Source: Fimbriimonadales bacterium
GTDB taxonomy: Bacteria; Armatimonadota; Fimbriimonadia; Fimbriimonadales; ATM1
NCBI GenBank assembly: GCA_026129745.1
Contig: JAHCHL010000012.1
Location: 40,544-104,543, forward strand
DNA: 64,000 bases
Reading direction: 5' to 3'
Shown here: positions 43,445 through 51,994 of the stretch, piece by piece
Layout: every line of letters starts with the position of its first letter
How positions within the stretch are numbered: the stretch's first letter is position 1
Position numbers and translations under genes: made by a program
Notes under the pieces: generated by a model
What the model was told of the DNA's origin: nothing
Database searches by the model: none
The model's input: only the letters and a program-made list of their open reading frames with translations

Positions 43445-44521
43445 CTATGCTTTAGGCATGAATCTCTTTGAGACAACCCTTGCAGGATGTGCTTTTTCCC
43501 TCACTTCCACCTCACACGGTTGATCGAGAGTCGCCTCGGAACTTTCGACGAAAGCGAATGCGATTCCGCAATCCAGCATCGGCGAAAACACCCCGCTCGA
43601 AACTGTCCCAATCTCACGGCCTTTTCGCATAACCCGATATCCTTCTCTTGGGACAATCTTCGAACTCATTTTGATGCCGACAAGCTTTCTCGGAGGTCCA
43701 GCGGCTCGCATCGAATTGATTGGCTCCGAGCCGATGAACCGCTTGGTCTTCGAGACCACCCAGCCCAGTCCGGCTTCGATCGGGTTGATTTGATCGGAAA
43801 GCTCGTGCCCGTAAAGTGGTAGGCCAGCCTCAACTCGCAAAACGTCACGGCTCGCGAGGCCGCATGGCGCTACCCCCGAATCGAGCAATGCGCCCCAAAC
43901 CTCCGTCGCATGATCGGCTGGAACAATCAATTCGAAGCCGTCTTCGCCCGTGTAGCCGGTGCGCGCGGCAAATGCGGGTGACCCAGCAATCGTCGCTTCG
44001 ACCGCCGAAAACCTGGGCGTCTCCGAGATGTCGCTATCCGCCAGCGAGTTGACGATCCCGACCGCTTTCGGACCTTGCACGGCTATCATCGCCGTTTCGA
44101 ACGTCTCATCGGTCAGGGAGACACTGTGGCTGTTGTGTGATTGAATCCAGGCGATGTCCTTTTCGCGATTCGATGCATTGATGACCATCCGAAAGACGGT
44201 GTCGGAAATGCGATAGACGATGATGTCGTCCACGCAAGTGCCGTTCTTGTAACAGAGCAACGAGTACTGCGATCCGCCGTCTTGCAGTTTCGATATGTCG
44301 TTTGTAGTGAGAAGTTCGAGAAGCTCGATCACGCGATCGCCGCGAAACCACGTGCGCCCCATGTGCGACACGTCGAACATGCCTGCCCCTTCTCGGACCG
44401 CTTTGCTCTCAGCGATCACACCGGCGTACTGCACCGGCATGTCCCACCCGGCGAACTCGACCATCTTCGCGCCAAGTTTCACGTGGTCTTCGTGGAGAGG
44501 GGTCTTAAGAATGACGGGCAT
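43445..44521 (-). CDS. gcvT: Aminomethyltransferase, glycine cleavage T protein
   Basis: 358 residues. N-terminal KTPLHEDHVKLGAKMVEFAGWDMPVQY, GMFDVSHMGR, and the catalytic region ARTGYTGEDGFELIVPAD and ASRDVLRVEAGLPLYGHEL are all family signatures, including the folate-binding Asp/Glu. It transfers the aminomethyl carbon to tetrahydrofolate. gcvH and gcvP are not in the window, and no glycine riboswitch fits into the nine-base gap to mccB. Confidence 0.95.
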   Translation of the reverse strand: MPVILKTPLHEDHVKLGAKMVEFAGWDMPVQYAGVIAESKAVREGAGMFDVSHMGRTWFRGDRVIELLELLTTNDISKLQDGGSQYSLLCYKNGTCVDDIIVYRISDTVFRMVINASNREKDIAWIQSHNSHSVSLTDETFETAMIAVQGPKAVGIVNSLADSDISETPRFSAVEATIAGSPAFAARTGYTGEDGFELIVPADHATEVWGALLDSGVAPCGLASRDVLRVEAGLPLYGHELSDQINPIEAGLGWVVSKTKRFIGSEPINSMRAAGPPRKLVGIKMSSKIVPREGYRVMRKGREIGTVSSGVFSPMLDCGIAFAFVESSEATLDQPCEVEVREKAHPARVVSKRFMPKA

Positions 44522-44530
44522 GGTTCGAGT

Positions 44531-46129
44531 TTACATCCTAAACACCGGCCACTTCGTGTCCGGTACCGGCGCGTTCAGCGCCGCAGACAATGCTAATCCG
44601 ATCGCGGCGCGCGTTTCGGTCGGCAGGATGATGCCATCGTCCCACATCCGCGCAGTGGCGAAATATGGCGAGCCTTCGCGCTCGTATTGCTCCCGCACCG
44701 GATCGCCGATCTCGCGCCTCTCTTCCTCCGATATCGGTCCCTTTTGCTCTTTGATCGTGATCAAGACTTGCGCCGCCTGCTCCGCGCCCATCACTGAAAT
44801 TCGCGAGTTCGGCCACGAAAACAGGAATCGCGGGCCATACGCGCGCCCGCACATCGCGTAGTTTCCTGCGCCATGCGATCCGCCGATCAGAACGGTCAGC
44901 TTCGGTACTGCCGCGCAAGAGACCGCTTGCACGATCTTCGCGCCGTCTTTCGTGATGCCGCCTTCTTCGTATCTTTTTCCGACCATGAAGCCGGTGATGT
45001 TTTGCAGAAAGATGATCGGCACTTTGCGCGCAGAGCATAGTTCGATGAAGTGCGCACCCTTGAGTGCGCTTTCGCTGAACAGCACGCCGTTGTTCGCCAA
45101 GATTCCGACTTCGTATCCCATCCATCGCGCAAAACCGCAGACGAGCGTCGCGCCGTATTCGCTTTTGAATTCGTGAAAACGCGAACCGTCAACCAGTCTC
45201 GCGATCACTTCGCGCACTTCGTAGGGCGTGCGCACGTCCGGCGGGACGATTCCGTACAGTTCCTCCGCGGGATACAAAGGCTCTTCGATATCCCAATCTG
45301 GCACTTTGGCTCCGCCCGGCACGCCGGCTGGGATGGTTTCGACGATGTTTCGGACGATTTGCAATGCGTGTTCGTCGTCGCGCGCCAAATGATCCGTGAC
45401 GCCGGAAACCCGTGAGTGCATGGCGCCCCCACCGAGCTCTTCCGCGCTGACCTCTTCGCCTGTCGCCGCCTTGACCAACGGTGGGCCGGCGAGATAGATC
45501 GTTCCGATTCCCGCGACAATGACATTTTCGTCGCTCATCGCCGGAACATAGGCCCCCCCCGCCGTGCACATTCCCATCACCGCAGCGATTTGCGGAATCC
45601 CCAACGCCGACATTTGCGCCTGGTTGTAAAAGATACGCCCGAAATGCTCTTTGTCCGGAAACACTTCGCTCTGCATTGGAAGAAACACCCCCCCCGAATC
45701 TACCAAGTAAATCGTCGTAAGGCGGTTTTCCATCGCAATCTCTTGCGCGCGGAGGTGCTTGCGAATCGTGAGCGGATAATACGTTCCGCCTTTCACGGTC
45801 GCGTCGTTTGCGACGATCATGCACGTCTTGCCCGAAACCGAACCGACTCCCGCCACCATTCCTGCGCTCGGTACTTCGTTGTCATAAAGCCCGTGCGCCG
45901 CGAGCATTCCGATCTCCAAAAACGCCGTCTCGGGATCCAGTAGTTTTTCGATTCGTTCGCGCGCGGTAAGCTTTCCTCTCTGGTGGTGCAGGGCCCGCGC
46001 TTTCTCGCTGCCGCCTAAACTGACCTCAGAACGCAACCTCGACAGCTCTTCCACAAGGCTCGTGTAATGCTCAGCGTTCGCCTTGAACTCGTCTGACTTC
46101 GGATTAGCCTTGCTGCGAATAGGTTCCAT
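44531..46129 (-). CDS. mccB: Methylcrotonyl-CoA carboxylase carboxyltransferase (beta) subunit
   Basis: 532 residues from ATG at 46129; a TTG at 46153 would add eight. Crotonase-like tandem domains carry [50 protein letters not shown], and [24 protein letters not shown], the last typical of MccB rather than AccD or PccB. It transfers CO2 from biotin to 3-methylcrotonyl-CoA in leucine degradation. The biotin carboxylase, carrier and HMG-CoA lyase are at 26.0-28.7 kb, so the enzyme is encoded at two loci. By eye this gene is GC-richer than the accessory genes before it. Confidence 0.93.
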   Translation of the reverse strand: MEPIRSKANPKSDEFKANAEHYTSLVEELSRLRSEVSLGGSEKARALHHQRGKLTARERIEKLLDPETAFLEIGMLAAHGLYDNEVPSAGMVAGVGSVSGKTCMIVANDATVKGGTYYPLTIRKHLRAQEIAMENRLTTIYLVDSGGVFLPMQSEVFPDKEHFGRIFYNQAQMSALGIPQIAAVMGMCTAGGAYVPAMSDENVIVAGIGTIYLAGPPLVKAATGEEVSAEELGGGAMHSRVSGVTDHLARDDEHALQIVRNIVETIPAGVPGGAKVPDWDIEEPLYPAEELYGIVPPDVRTPYEVREVIARLVDGSRFHEFKSEYGATLVCGFARWMGYEVGILANNGVLFSESALKGAHFIELCSARKVPIIFLQNITGFMVGKRYEEGGITKDGAKIVQAVSCAAVPKLTVLIGGSHGAGNYAMCGRAYGPRFLFSWPNSRISVMGAEQAAQVLITIKEQKGPISEEERREIGDPVREQYEREGSPYFATARMWDDGIILPTETRAAIGLALSAALNAPVPDTKWPVFRM

Positions 46130-46229
46130 GCCGAGCGGTTTATACCCGTGCAATTCACCGTACCGTCGTGGCCAGATGAACGTTTAGCCTTTGACGAAAC
46201 ACTCAAATCTCATGTTAGGAGATCAGAAT

Positions 46230-47675
46230 ATGAATAGATTGCGATGGATTGCAGGTTCGGCAGCGATTGCAGCAGTGACCGCTTATGCCTCTTCAGGTTC
46301 ATGGTGGCAAGACCCAACGGTTGGATGGGATCCGCTGCCCAGGCTAAAGACCCAACCGATAAATGGAGTTCGAATGACCGAATCTGCCTACGTTGAATAC
46401 CGCGAAGCGATCCGCAAGACGGCAGGGATGGTATCCGACGGAAACGCGCAAAGGCTCGCAAACAAATACGGGCTCAACGTTCTCAATTTGACTTGGGAAG
46501 ACACCGGACGATATAAGAACTCCTCGGTCGGCCCCAACATCAGCGACATGACGATCCAGGTCGGACTGCAGAATCCCCGAAGCGGCGATTTCGAAGTCAC
46601 CGCTATGCCCGTCATTCGGTTCCCGAATTTCAGCGACCTGACGACCGACCTCGATCCGAGAGACTTCACTTTGCTTGTCGGAAACGAAAAAGGCCGAAAC
46701 CTACAACGCATCTCTCTATACGACTTTATCGCAACTCCGACGCAATTTCTTTCCAATCCGCGCGAATGGAAATCGTCGAAGAAGACGCTCCTTGCGCCAA
46801 GGGATTCCAAAGTTCTCGTCAGCGCTCAAGCATGTTTTCTGCCCGTTCCGAAAGAAGGCATCGCAACATTCAACCCGGTGATCTTCAACTATCAATCCAT
46901 GCCGGGCGATCCTGCGGTGCTGACGATTCTCGCGACACGCGAAGGAACGAGCGTTACCGTCATCGACAATCAACGCGACGCTTGGCACACAGGTTCGATG
47001 TGGGGGCAGCGCTTGTTTTTCAATAAGAATGGAATGCGCGCGAGCTTCACAGGAACGCGACTCAGCGACTTCACCGGTGATCCGGGGCGCCCGTTCGATC
47101 CTTCGAAGCAGGACGCTGCGGGAATGAACATGGTGCTGCTTATTCAAATTCCGCTAAAGCAAAAGCGCCCGATGCGCGAATTGTATGACATGGCTCCGTC
47201 AACCGCGGGCGCCGGTGGTTTCGCGGCAGCCAAATCACAAGAGCGCAGCAACGTCGAGGCTGCGGTCATCGGACACGGCGACATCGAAGGGCCGTTCACC
47301 GAAATTGATAATCTCGCCATCGAGCGCGACGACCGGTTTCCCGTTCGCGTTACGGTGCAGTTCTACAAAGCAACGTCGAACGGAGTTGTCAGCGAAGCCG
47401 ACGTCCGCCAGATTCGCGATGAAATCAAATCGGTTTACGACCTCGGCGACGTGGTCGGAAGTCTGGTCACCGATGGAAACACAGGCCGACCAACCGAATA
47501 CTACGGTTCGAAAGTTCAGCCGAGAAATTGGTGGGACCAGTTTTGGCGACGCTATGAGCTCTCGCATGGTGAGAGCCGGTACGACGCCATTGCGAAACTG
47601 CAAAGGCTTCTCGGAAGAAACTACATGCAACGGCCCGTGAGTGAACTCTATCTTCGAGACTTGCTGAAGAAGTAA
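46230..47675 (+). CDS. Large secreted protein of unknown function
   Basis: 481 residues from ATG at 46230 with AGGAGA (46217-46222) seven bases upstream. A signal peptide (MNRLRWIAGSAAIAAVTAYASS) leads into an acidic, beta-rich body: repeated strands such as VLVSAQACFLPVPKEGIATFNPVIFNYQ and VTVQFYKATSNG, and a helix near the end (YDAIAKLQRLLGRNY). No repeats, no known catalytic motif. It is divergent from mccB with about 100 bases between. Possibly lineage-specific. Confidence 0.75.
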   Translation: MNRLRWIAGSAAIAAVTAYASSGSWWQDPTVGWDPLPRLKTQPINGVRMTESAYVEYREAIRKTAGMVSDGNAQRLANKYGLNVLNLTWEDTGRYKNSSVGPNISDMTIQVGLQNPRSGDFEVTAMPVIRFPNFSDLTTDLDPRDFTLLVGNEKGRNLQRISLYDFIATPTQFLSNPREWKSSKKTLLAPRDSKVLVSAQACFLPVPKEGIATFNPVIFNYQSMPGDPAVLTILATREGTSVTVIDNQRDAWHTGSMWGQRLFFNKNGMRASFTGTRLSDFTGDPGRPFDPSKQDAAGMNMVLLIQIPLKQKRPMRELYDMAPSTAGAGGFAAAKSQERSNVEAAVIGHGDIEGPFTEIDNLAIERDDRFPVRVTVQFYKATSNGVVSEADVRQIRDEIKSVYDLGDVVGSLVTDGNTGRPTEYYGSKVQPRNWWDQFWRRYELSHGESRYDAIAKLQRLLGRNYMQRPVSELYLRDLLKK

Positions 47676-47696
47676 GTATTGAGGAGGGGGACATGA

Positions 47697-47727
47697 TCAA
47701 GGCGCAAGCAATTCGCTTGCGCCTTGA
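47697..47727. terminator. Perfect 13-bp palindromic hairpin between convergent genes
   Basis: TCAAGGCGCAAGC (47697-47709) is followed by a five-base loop AATTC and its exact reverse complement (47715-47727). It sits between the stop of the 46230 gene (47675) and the end of the DinB gene (47752), so it can act as a bidirectional terminator, though no T-run follows on either strand. Confidence 0.6.
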
Positions 47728-47751
47728 CTGTTGGTTGGATCGATGAAGAAG

Positions 47752-48246
47752 TCACCCACTATGCCAGTGGTAATTGCCATCGCCCAAAAGGCATTGAATG
47801 TAATTCAATTGTCCATCGTGATACCAAATGTGGCTCGATGTGATATGCGCGATGGTGAACAACGGCGCAGTCAGTCCCCAGGGAGCTGTCACGGACTTGC
47901 CAAGGGTTTCATCGGAAGCGTTTGCAAGCGCATCAGTGAATGCGGCAACCGAACGCCGCATTTGGGCGGCCGCTCCCTCCTTTGTGCTGCAGTCGCTTTT
48001 CGCGGTTGCTGTCAGCTCCTCTTCTGTGGCAGGCCTGGCGTCACCTTGCAACGCGGCAGCAGTCCAATCGAGCAGTGATACGACTTCAGCAGTCATCTCG
48101 CTCGGAGGTCGGCTGCATCCTCCCATGCTCGAGTTCCATTTGTCATCTGGAATTGCGTTGATGTCAGCCAGATACATACCAAGCAATCCGTTGGTCCATC
48201 CTGCCAGAGTTGCGCGCGGGTCGATAGCGGTTGAAGTTTCGCTCAT
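47752..48246 (-). CDS. DinB-like four-helix metal-binding protein
   Basis: 164 residues from ATG at 48246 (a TTG at 48252 is upstream). Helical throughout. The C-terminal APLFTIAHITSSHIWYHDGQLNYIQCLLGD contains the histidine pair typical of DinB-superfamily thiol-transferase or damage-associated proteins. The first histidine of the usual metal triad is not obvious in the N-terminal helix, so metal binding may be altered. Function unknown. Confidence 0.7.
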   Translation of the reverse strand: MSETSTAIDPRATLAGWTNGLLGMYLADINAIPDDKWNSSMGGCSRPPSEMTAEVVSLLDWTAAALQGDARPATEEELTATAKSDCSTKEGAAAQMRRSVAAFTDALANASDETLGKSVTAPWGLTAPLFTIAHITSSHIWYHDGQLNYIQCLLGDGNYHWHSG

Positions 48247-48401
48247 ACTCAACAGTCTGGCACATGTTAGCTGCAGTCAGTTATGATCGTGTTGAGCATG
48301 ATGAAAGTGCAGTGCCGCCATGCACAAGGAGGCCACCATCGAAAGAATTGCACTTGAGATTCAGCACATCGCTACGGGGTCTATAGAGCAGCCATAAAGG
48401 C

Positions 48402-49517
48402 TTATCGCAAGACTTGCTTGGCGATGATCAACCTCTGAATCTCGCTTGCACCCTCGCCGATCTCGGTCAGCTTCGCATCTCGCCACAGCTTCTCGATCAA
48501 GTAATCGAATGTCATGCCGCGCCCACCATGAACCTGCAGCATTCGATTCGTGACATTTCGCGCCGCTTCGCTCGCAAACAGCTTGCAGTACGAAGCTTCC
48601 TTGACGATCGGCATGCCCTGATCGTACATCCATGCGGCCTTGTGAACGAGGAGCCGCGCCGCCTCGACCTCCATCGCGCTGTCCGCGATCAGATTCTGAA
48701 CCGATTGCATATCGGCAAGTCTTCGGTTGAATTGCTCCCGCTCTTTGCTGTATTCGATGCCGAGTTCGAGCGCCCGCTCGGCGATTCCAAGCGCCATTGC
48801 CCCAATCCCTACCCGGCCTCGAAACAGCAGCCCAGTGACATCCTCGAACGATCCAGGCGTGTGCCAAGCGACGGCGTTGTTCATCTTGAAATGAAGAGTA
48901 TAGGACGCCGATACTCCGGTCGTCGGAATGCGGCCGAGGTCCTCGAATCCCGGCTGGTCCTTTTCCATCAAGAAGCCGCTGAGATTCTTCTCATCGAGCC
49001 TAGCAATGATGATGAACAGTTTCGCAAATCCGCCGTTCGTAATGAACATCTTCTCGCCGTTGAGATGAAAGAATTCAGGTTTATCCGGAATGGGTGTCGC
49101 TGTTGTTTTCACTCGTCTTGCATCGCTGCCGGCATCCGGTTCTGTAAGTCCCCATGCAAGTGGAATGTCACCTGACAACACGCCTGGGAGGTACTTTGCG
49201 CGCTGCTCTTCGTTGGCGAAGTGCTCAAAGTGCGCGACGCAGAGCGCGTTGATTGCCGCCACGTTCATCGACAATGCAGGATCGCCTTTAGCGATGATTC
49301 GGCACATCTCAGCATAGGTTGCGCATGAGTATCCCCGCCCGCCAAACTCTTTTGGAAGAACGCAAGAGGTCACGCCGAGTTCTGCCGTTCGCTTCCAAAT
49401 GTTGTCTGGAAATGTCGACTTTTCCCATGCACGCGTGCAAGGCGCGACTTCGGTGTCGACCCAATCGGACACCGTTCTCAAAAACTGTCTCTCTTCTTCG
49501 CTGAAGTTCAATATCAT
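48402..49517 (-). CDS. Acyl-CoA dehydrogenase
   Basis: 371 residues from ATG at 49517 with AAGGA nine bases upstream. Signatures: LGVTSCVLPKEFGGRGYS, LAWGLTEPDAGSDA, ITNGG, REQFNRRLADMQ, and QVHGGRGMTFDYLIEKLWRDAKLTEIGEGASEIQR. In GEGASEI the glutamate is in the position of the catalytic base of MCAD/SCAD-type enzymes. Isovaleryl-CoA dehydrogenases have Ala or Gly there (GAGTSE), so this enzyme is more likely a short- or branched-chain dehydrogenase of the SCAD type. FAD-dependent, cytoplasmic. Confidence 0.93.
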   Translation of the reverse strand: MILNFSEEERQFLRTVSDWVDTEVAPCTRAWEKSTFPDNIWKRTAELGVTSCVLPKEFGGRGYSCATYAEMCRIIAKGDPALSMNVAAINALCVAHFEHFANEEQRAKYLPGVLSGDIPLAWGLTEPDAGSDARRVKTTATPIPDKPEFFHLNGEKMFITNGGFAKLFIIIARLDEKNLSGFLMEKDQPGFEDLGRIPTTGVSASYTLHFKMNNAVAWHTPGSFEDVTGLLFRGRVGIGAMALGIAERALELGIEYSKEREQFNRRLADMQSVQNLIADSAMEVEAARLLVHKAAWMYDQGMPIVKEASYCKLFASEAARNVTNRMLQVHGGRGMTFDYLIEKLWRDAKLTEIGEGASEIQRLIIAKQVLR

Positions 49518-49571
49518 CGGAAATTTCCTTGTTGGCCGCACCGATGCGGCTTCGCGCAATCTTACATGAAT

Positions 49572-49847
49572 CTATCTCGTCGCGCCAATGACGAAGCTCA
49601 TAAGCGAAGGATCTTCCTGCTCTGGCTCGACTTTGACGCTGTCGATCCGCCCCGGCCCTGACCAGATCTGTTTGACGAAATCGTCAAGAGTTTCGGCTTC
49701 AGGAGCCTGGGCGACGCACTCGACCGCACCATCGCTTCGATTCCAGACGGAACCTGCGACCCCAAATTGGATCGCGATCGATGCAACGAAGTGCCGAAAA
49801 CCTACACCTTGCACTCGCCCAGTAACGACGATTCTGGCAGCGCTCAC
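49572..49847 (-). CDS. acyP: Acylphosphatase
   Basis: 91 residues, normal for the family. ARIVVTGRVQGVGFRHF holds the catalytic Arg18 and the phosphate loop; Asn36 in VWNRSDG is the second catalytic residue. GTG at 49847 overlaps the stop of the HDOD gene by four bases (GTGA), so the two are translationally coupled. It hydrolyses acyl phosphates. Confidence 0.93.
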   Translation of the reverse strand: MSAARIVVTGRVQGVGFRHFVASIAIQFGVAGSVWNRSDGAVECVAQAPEAETLDDFVKQIWSGPGRIDSVKVEPEQEDPSLMSFVIGATR

Positions 49848-50695
49848 TTCAAGGAGTATGCCTTAGAAGTCTCAATGACCTCCGAGCGAATCCAACCTCG
49901 CAACTCGTCCAAGAATTCATCCTGGAGGTCGAGATTGAAGATTGAACCTGGATCAGGCTCGATGCTTTCTGCGGGGGACTGATTTGGGAAGCCAGTTTGG
50001 TGTGCGATGCCGTTTGCGACGTTCAGGATGTGCGCTGCATTTTGATGATCTTCCGCTGCGTTCGGATTGCCATGATGTTCGATCGCATTGACCATGCGAT
50101 CTCCTAGTCGCCACTGAGTTGCCATGACCGCACCGACGTCGGTGGTGTCGAACCCAAGAACCGACATTTGGGCCTTTAGCTCAGGGATCGAGTGCTGGCG
50201 AACAAGCGTCAATATTTTGTCAAGTTCCGCCGGGCAATGCCGCTCAAGTCCGAGCCAGCCAATGTCGTGAAGCAAACCGATCATGTAGTACTCTTCTGCG
50301 CACTCAGGCGACACTTTCCTTGCGATGGCTCTTGCGAGAATTCCTGTTGCAAGCGAGTGTTGCCAAAACGAACCTCGATCAAAGAGTTTGCTGTGTTGAG
50401 AAGCGAGTGTCTGTTGATATGCGACGCTAATGACAATGTTGCCGACAGCCTTCATTCCCAAAACCGCGATCGCAGCGCTGACCGATTGAACGGGATGCCG
50501 CAATCCGTAGTAGCTGCTGTTCGCTGCCTTAAGAAGCTTTGCGACAATTGCCGGTTCACGTCGAAAAATGGTTTCGAGTTCCGCAGACGAAACGGTCGGG
50601 TCCGACATCTTGCGAATAACGCTCAACATCACCTGCGGCAATGCCGACAGGTTCTCGCTTCTTGCGATCCTGATCGAAAGGCTGGCCAGTTCCAC
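49844..50695 (-). CDS. HDOD domain signalling protein
   Basis: 283 residues from GTG at 50695. The HDOD block LPQVMLSVIRKMSDPTVSSAELETIFRREPAIVAKLLKAANSSYYG and FWQHSLATGILARAIARK is intact, with an HD-like IGLLHDIGWLGLERH. HDOD proteins scaffold signalling in motility and competence and are thought not to be catalytic in most cases. Overlaps acyP by four bases; DUF1385 gene lies 34 bases upstream. Confidence 0.85.
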   Translation of the reverse strand: MELASLSIRIARSENLSALPQVMLSVIRKMSDPTVSSAELETIFRREPAIVAKLLKAANSSYYGLRHPVQSVSAAIAVLGMKAVGNIVISVAYQQTLASQHSKLFDRGSFWQHSLATGILARAIARKVSPECAEEYYMIGLLHDIGWLGLERHCPAELDKILTLVRQHSIPELKAQMSVLGFDTTDVGAVMATQWRLGDRMVNAIEHHGNPNAAEDHQNAAHILNVANGIAHQTGFPNQSPAESIEPDPGSIFNLDLQDEFLDELRGWIRSEVIETSKAYSLK

Positions 50696-50729
50696 CGTTC
50701 TTTATTCTCGGCAGTACTCTCCGACGGGC

Positions 50730-51851
50730 TTAGGCGATTTCCGCCGCTTCAGGCTCCTCTTCGGGCACTTCAGGCTCATCTCTGTCGCGATCGATTACCG
50801 CGCGCAGCGAGACCAGGGCGACCTCGATCTGGTCATCTTCTGGCTCCCGAGTCGTCAGATACTGCGTCCCAAGCCCGGGCGCAAAGGCGATATTGACCCA
50901 CCTCTGGTCCCGAAACTTACCAGCAATTCTCAGCAGTTCATAGGCCGTGCCAGCGACGAACGGAATGAGCGCAAGTTCCACTAAAACGCGGACTGCTACA
51001 TTGAATCCTAAGAATGCGCTCTCGCCAAGTGGATATCGAGGTACGAAGGTGAAAAAAGCAAGGGAGAGAATGATGACGATGATTGCGAAGCTTGTTCCGC
51101 ACCTCGGATGGAGCCGTGTCTGCCTCTTACAATGATCGAGCGTCAATGGCTCATCGTTTTCAAGCGCGTTGATCGCCTTGTGTTCCGCGCCGTGATACTT
51201 ATAAATTTCGCGAATGTCTTTCATTAAGCCAATGAGGCCGATGTATGCAAGAAAGATGACGATCTTGACGCACTCCGCAATGAAGTTCTTCAAGGTAGAA
51301 CTTTGTACTCCAATCTTTACCGACAGCTCCGCGATGTAATTGGGAAGTGCGCTAAAGAGCAACACTCCTAAGGCGAGACCAACGATCATTGTGGCGATAA
51401 TCGCGTTACGCATTTTCTGAGGACTGATTTCATCCTTCTTTGGAGCAGTCGACTTAGAAGGCTGCGCCAATGACTCATGCTCAGTCGACGAATCTACTTG
51501 ATCGATCTGCTCAGTATTTGGAAGCCTTTCGGCATACTCAATAACTTCACTTGACTTTTCGACTTCTGCGCCTTCCTCCGCAATATAACGCGGGTCCATT
51601 TGAATCTCCGATGAGATTCGAAGGGCACGGTTGCCCAAGAACAGAGCATCGAGGATTCCGAGGGAGCCACGAAGGAATGGAGCTTTCAGCCAGCGCTGCT
51701 TGCCTATCCAAGTCTTTTCCATGGGCTCTGTGTGGAGGACAATTTTCCCGTTTGGGGCACGGCAAGCGACCGCCCAGTGCTTGGGAGATCGCATCATGAC
51801 GCCTTCGATTACGGCCTGACCGCCGTACTGGAGGTATTCGCCTTTTGGCAT
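50730..51851 (-). CDS. DUF1385 (YqhQ-type) membrane protein
   Basis: 373 residues. GGQAVIEGVMMRSPKHWAVACR at the N-terminus is the family signature. An acidic, low-complexity linker (about 85-130) separates it from a membrane part with about four helices, and YHGAEHKAINALENDEPLT is a second conserved block. The C-terminus ends in a run of Glu/Pro. Role unknown; in Gram-positive bacteria the gene is linked to envelope metabolism. Confidence 0.9.
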   Translation of the reverse strand: MPKGEYLQYGGQAVIEGVMMRSPKHWAVACRAPNGKIVLHTEPMEKTWIGKQRWLKAPFLRGSLGILDALFLGNRALRISSEIQMDPRYIAEEGAEVEKSSEVIEYAERLPNTEQIDQVDSSTEHESLAQPSKSTAPKKDEISPQKMRNAIIATMIVGLALGVLLFSALPNYIAELSVKIGVQSSTLKNFIAECVKIVIFLAYIGLIGLMKDIREIYKYHGAEHKAINALENDEPLTLDHCKRQTRLHPRCGTSFAIIVIILSLAFFTFVPRYPLGESAFLGFNVAVRVLVELALIPFVAGTAYELLRIAGKFRDQRWVNIAFAPGLGTQYLTTREPEDDQIEVALVSLRAVIDRDRDEPEVPEEEPEAAEIA

Positions 51852-51994
51852 GAGTTATGGGAGTATATCGGTTGCAGCCTGCTTGGGCGGTAGACCGGGG
51901 AGCTCAACTGCAAAATTCAACACGGAGCAAGGCATCGCAAATTCGCCTCAATTCCTGTACAATGGATGATGAATTCACAGGAGGAATGGAATAG

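Noticed and set aside
45189..45824. 211-codon minus-strand frame inside mccB
   Set aside because: Arg-rich out-of-frame shadow of mccB.
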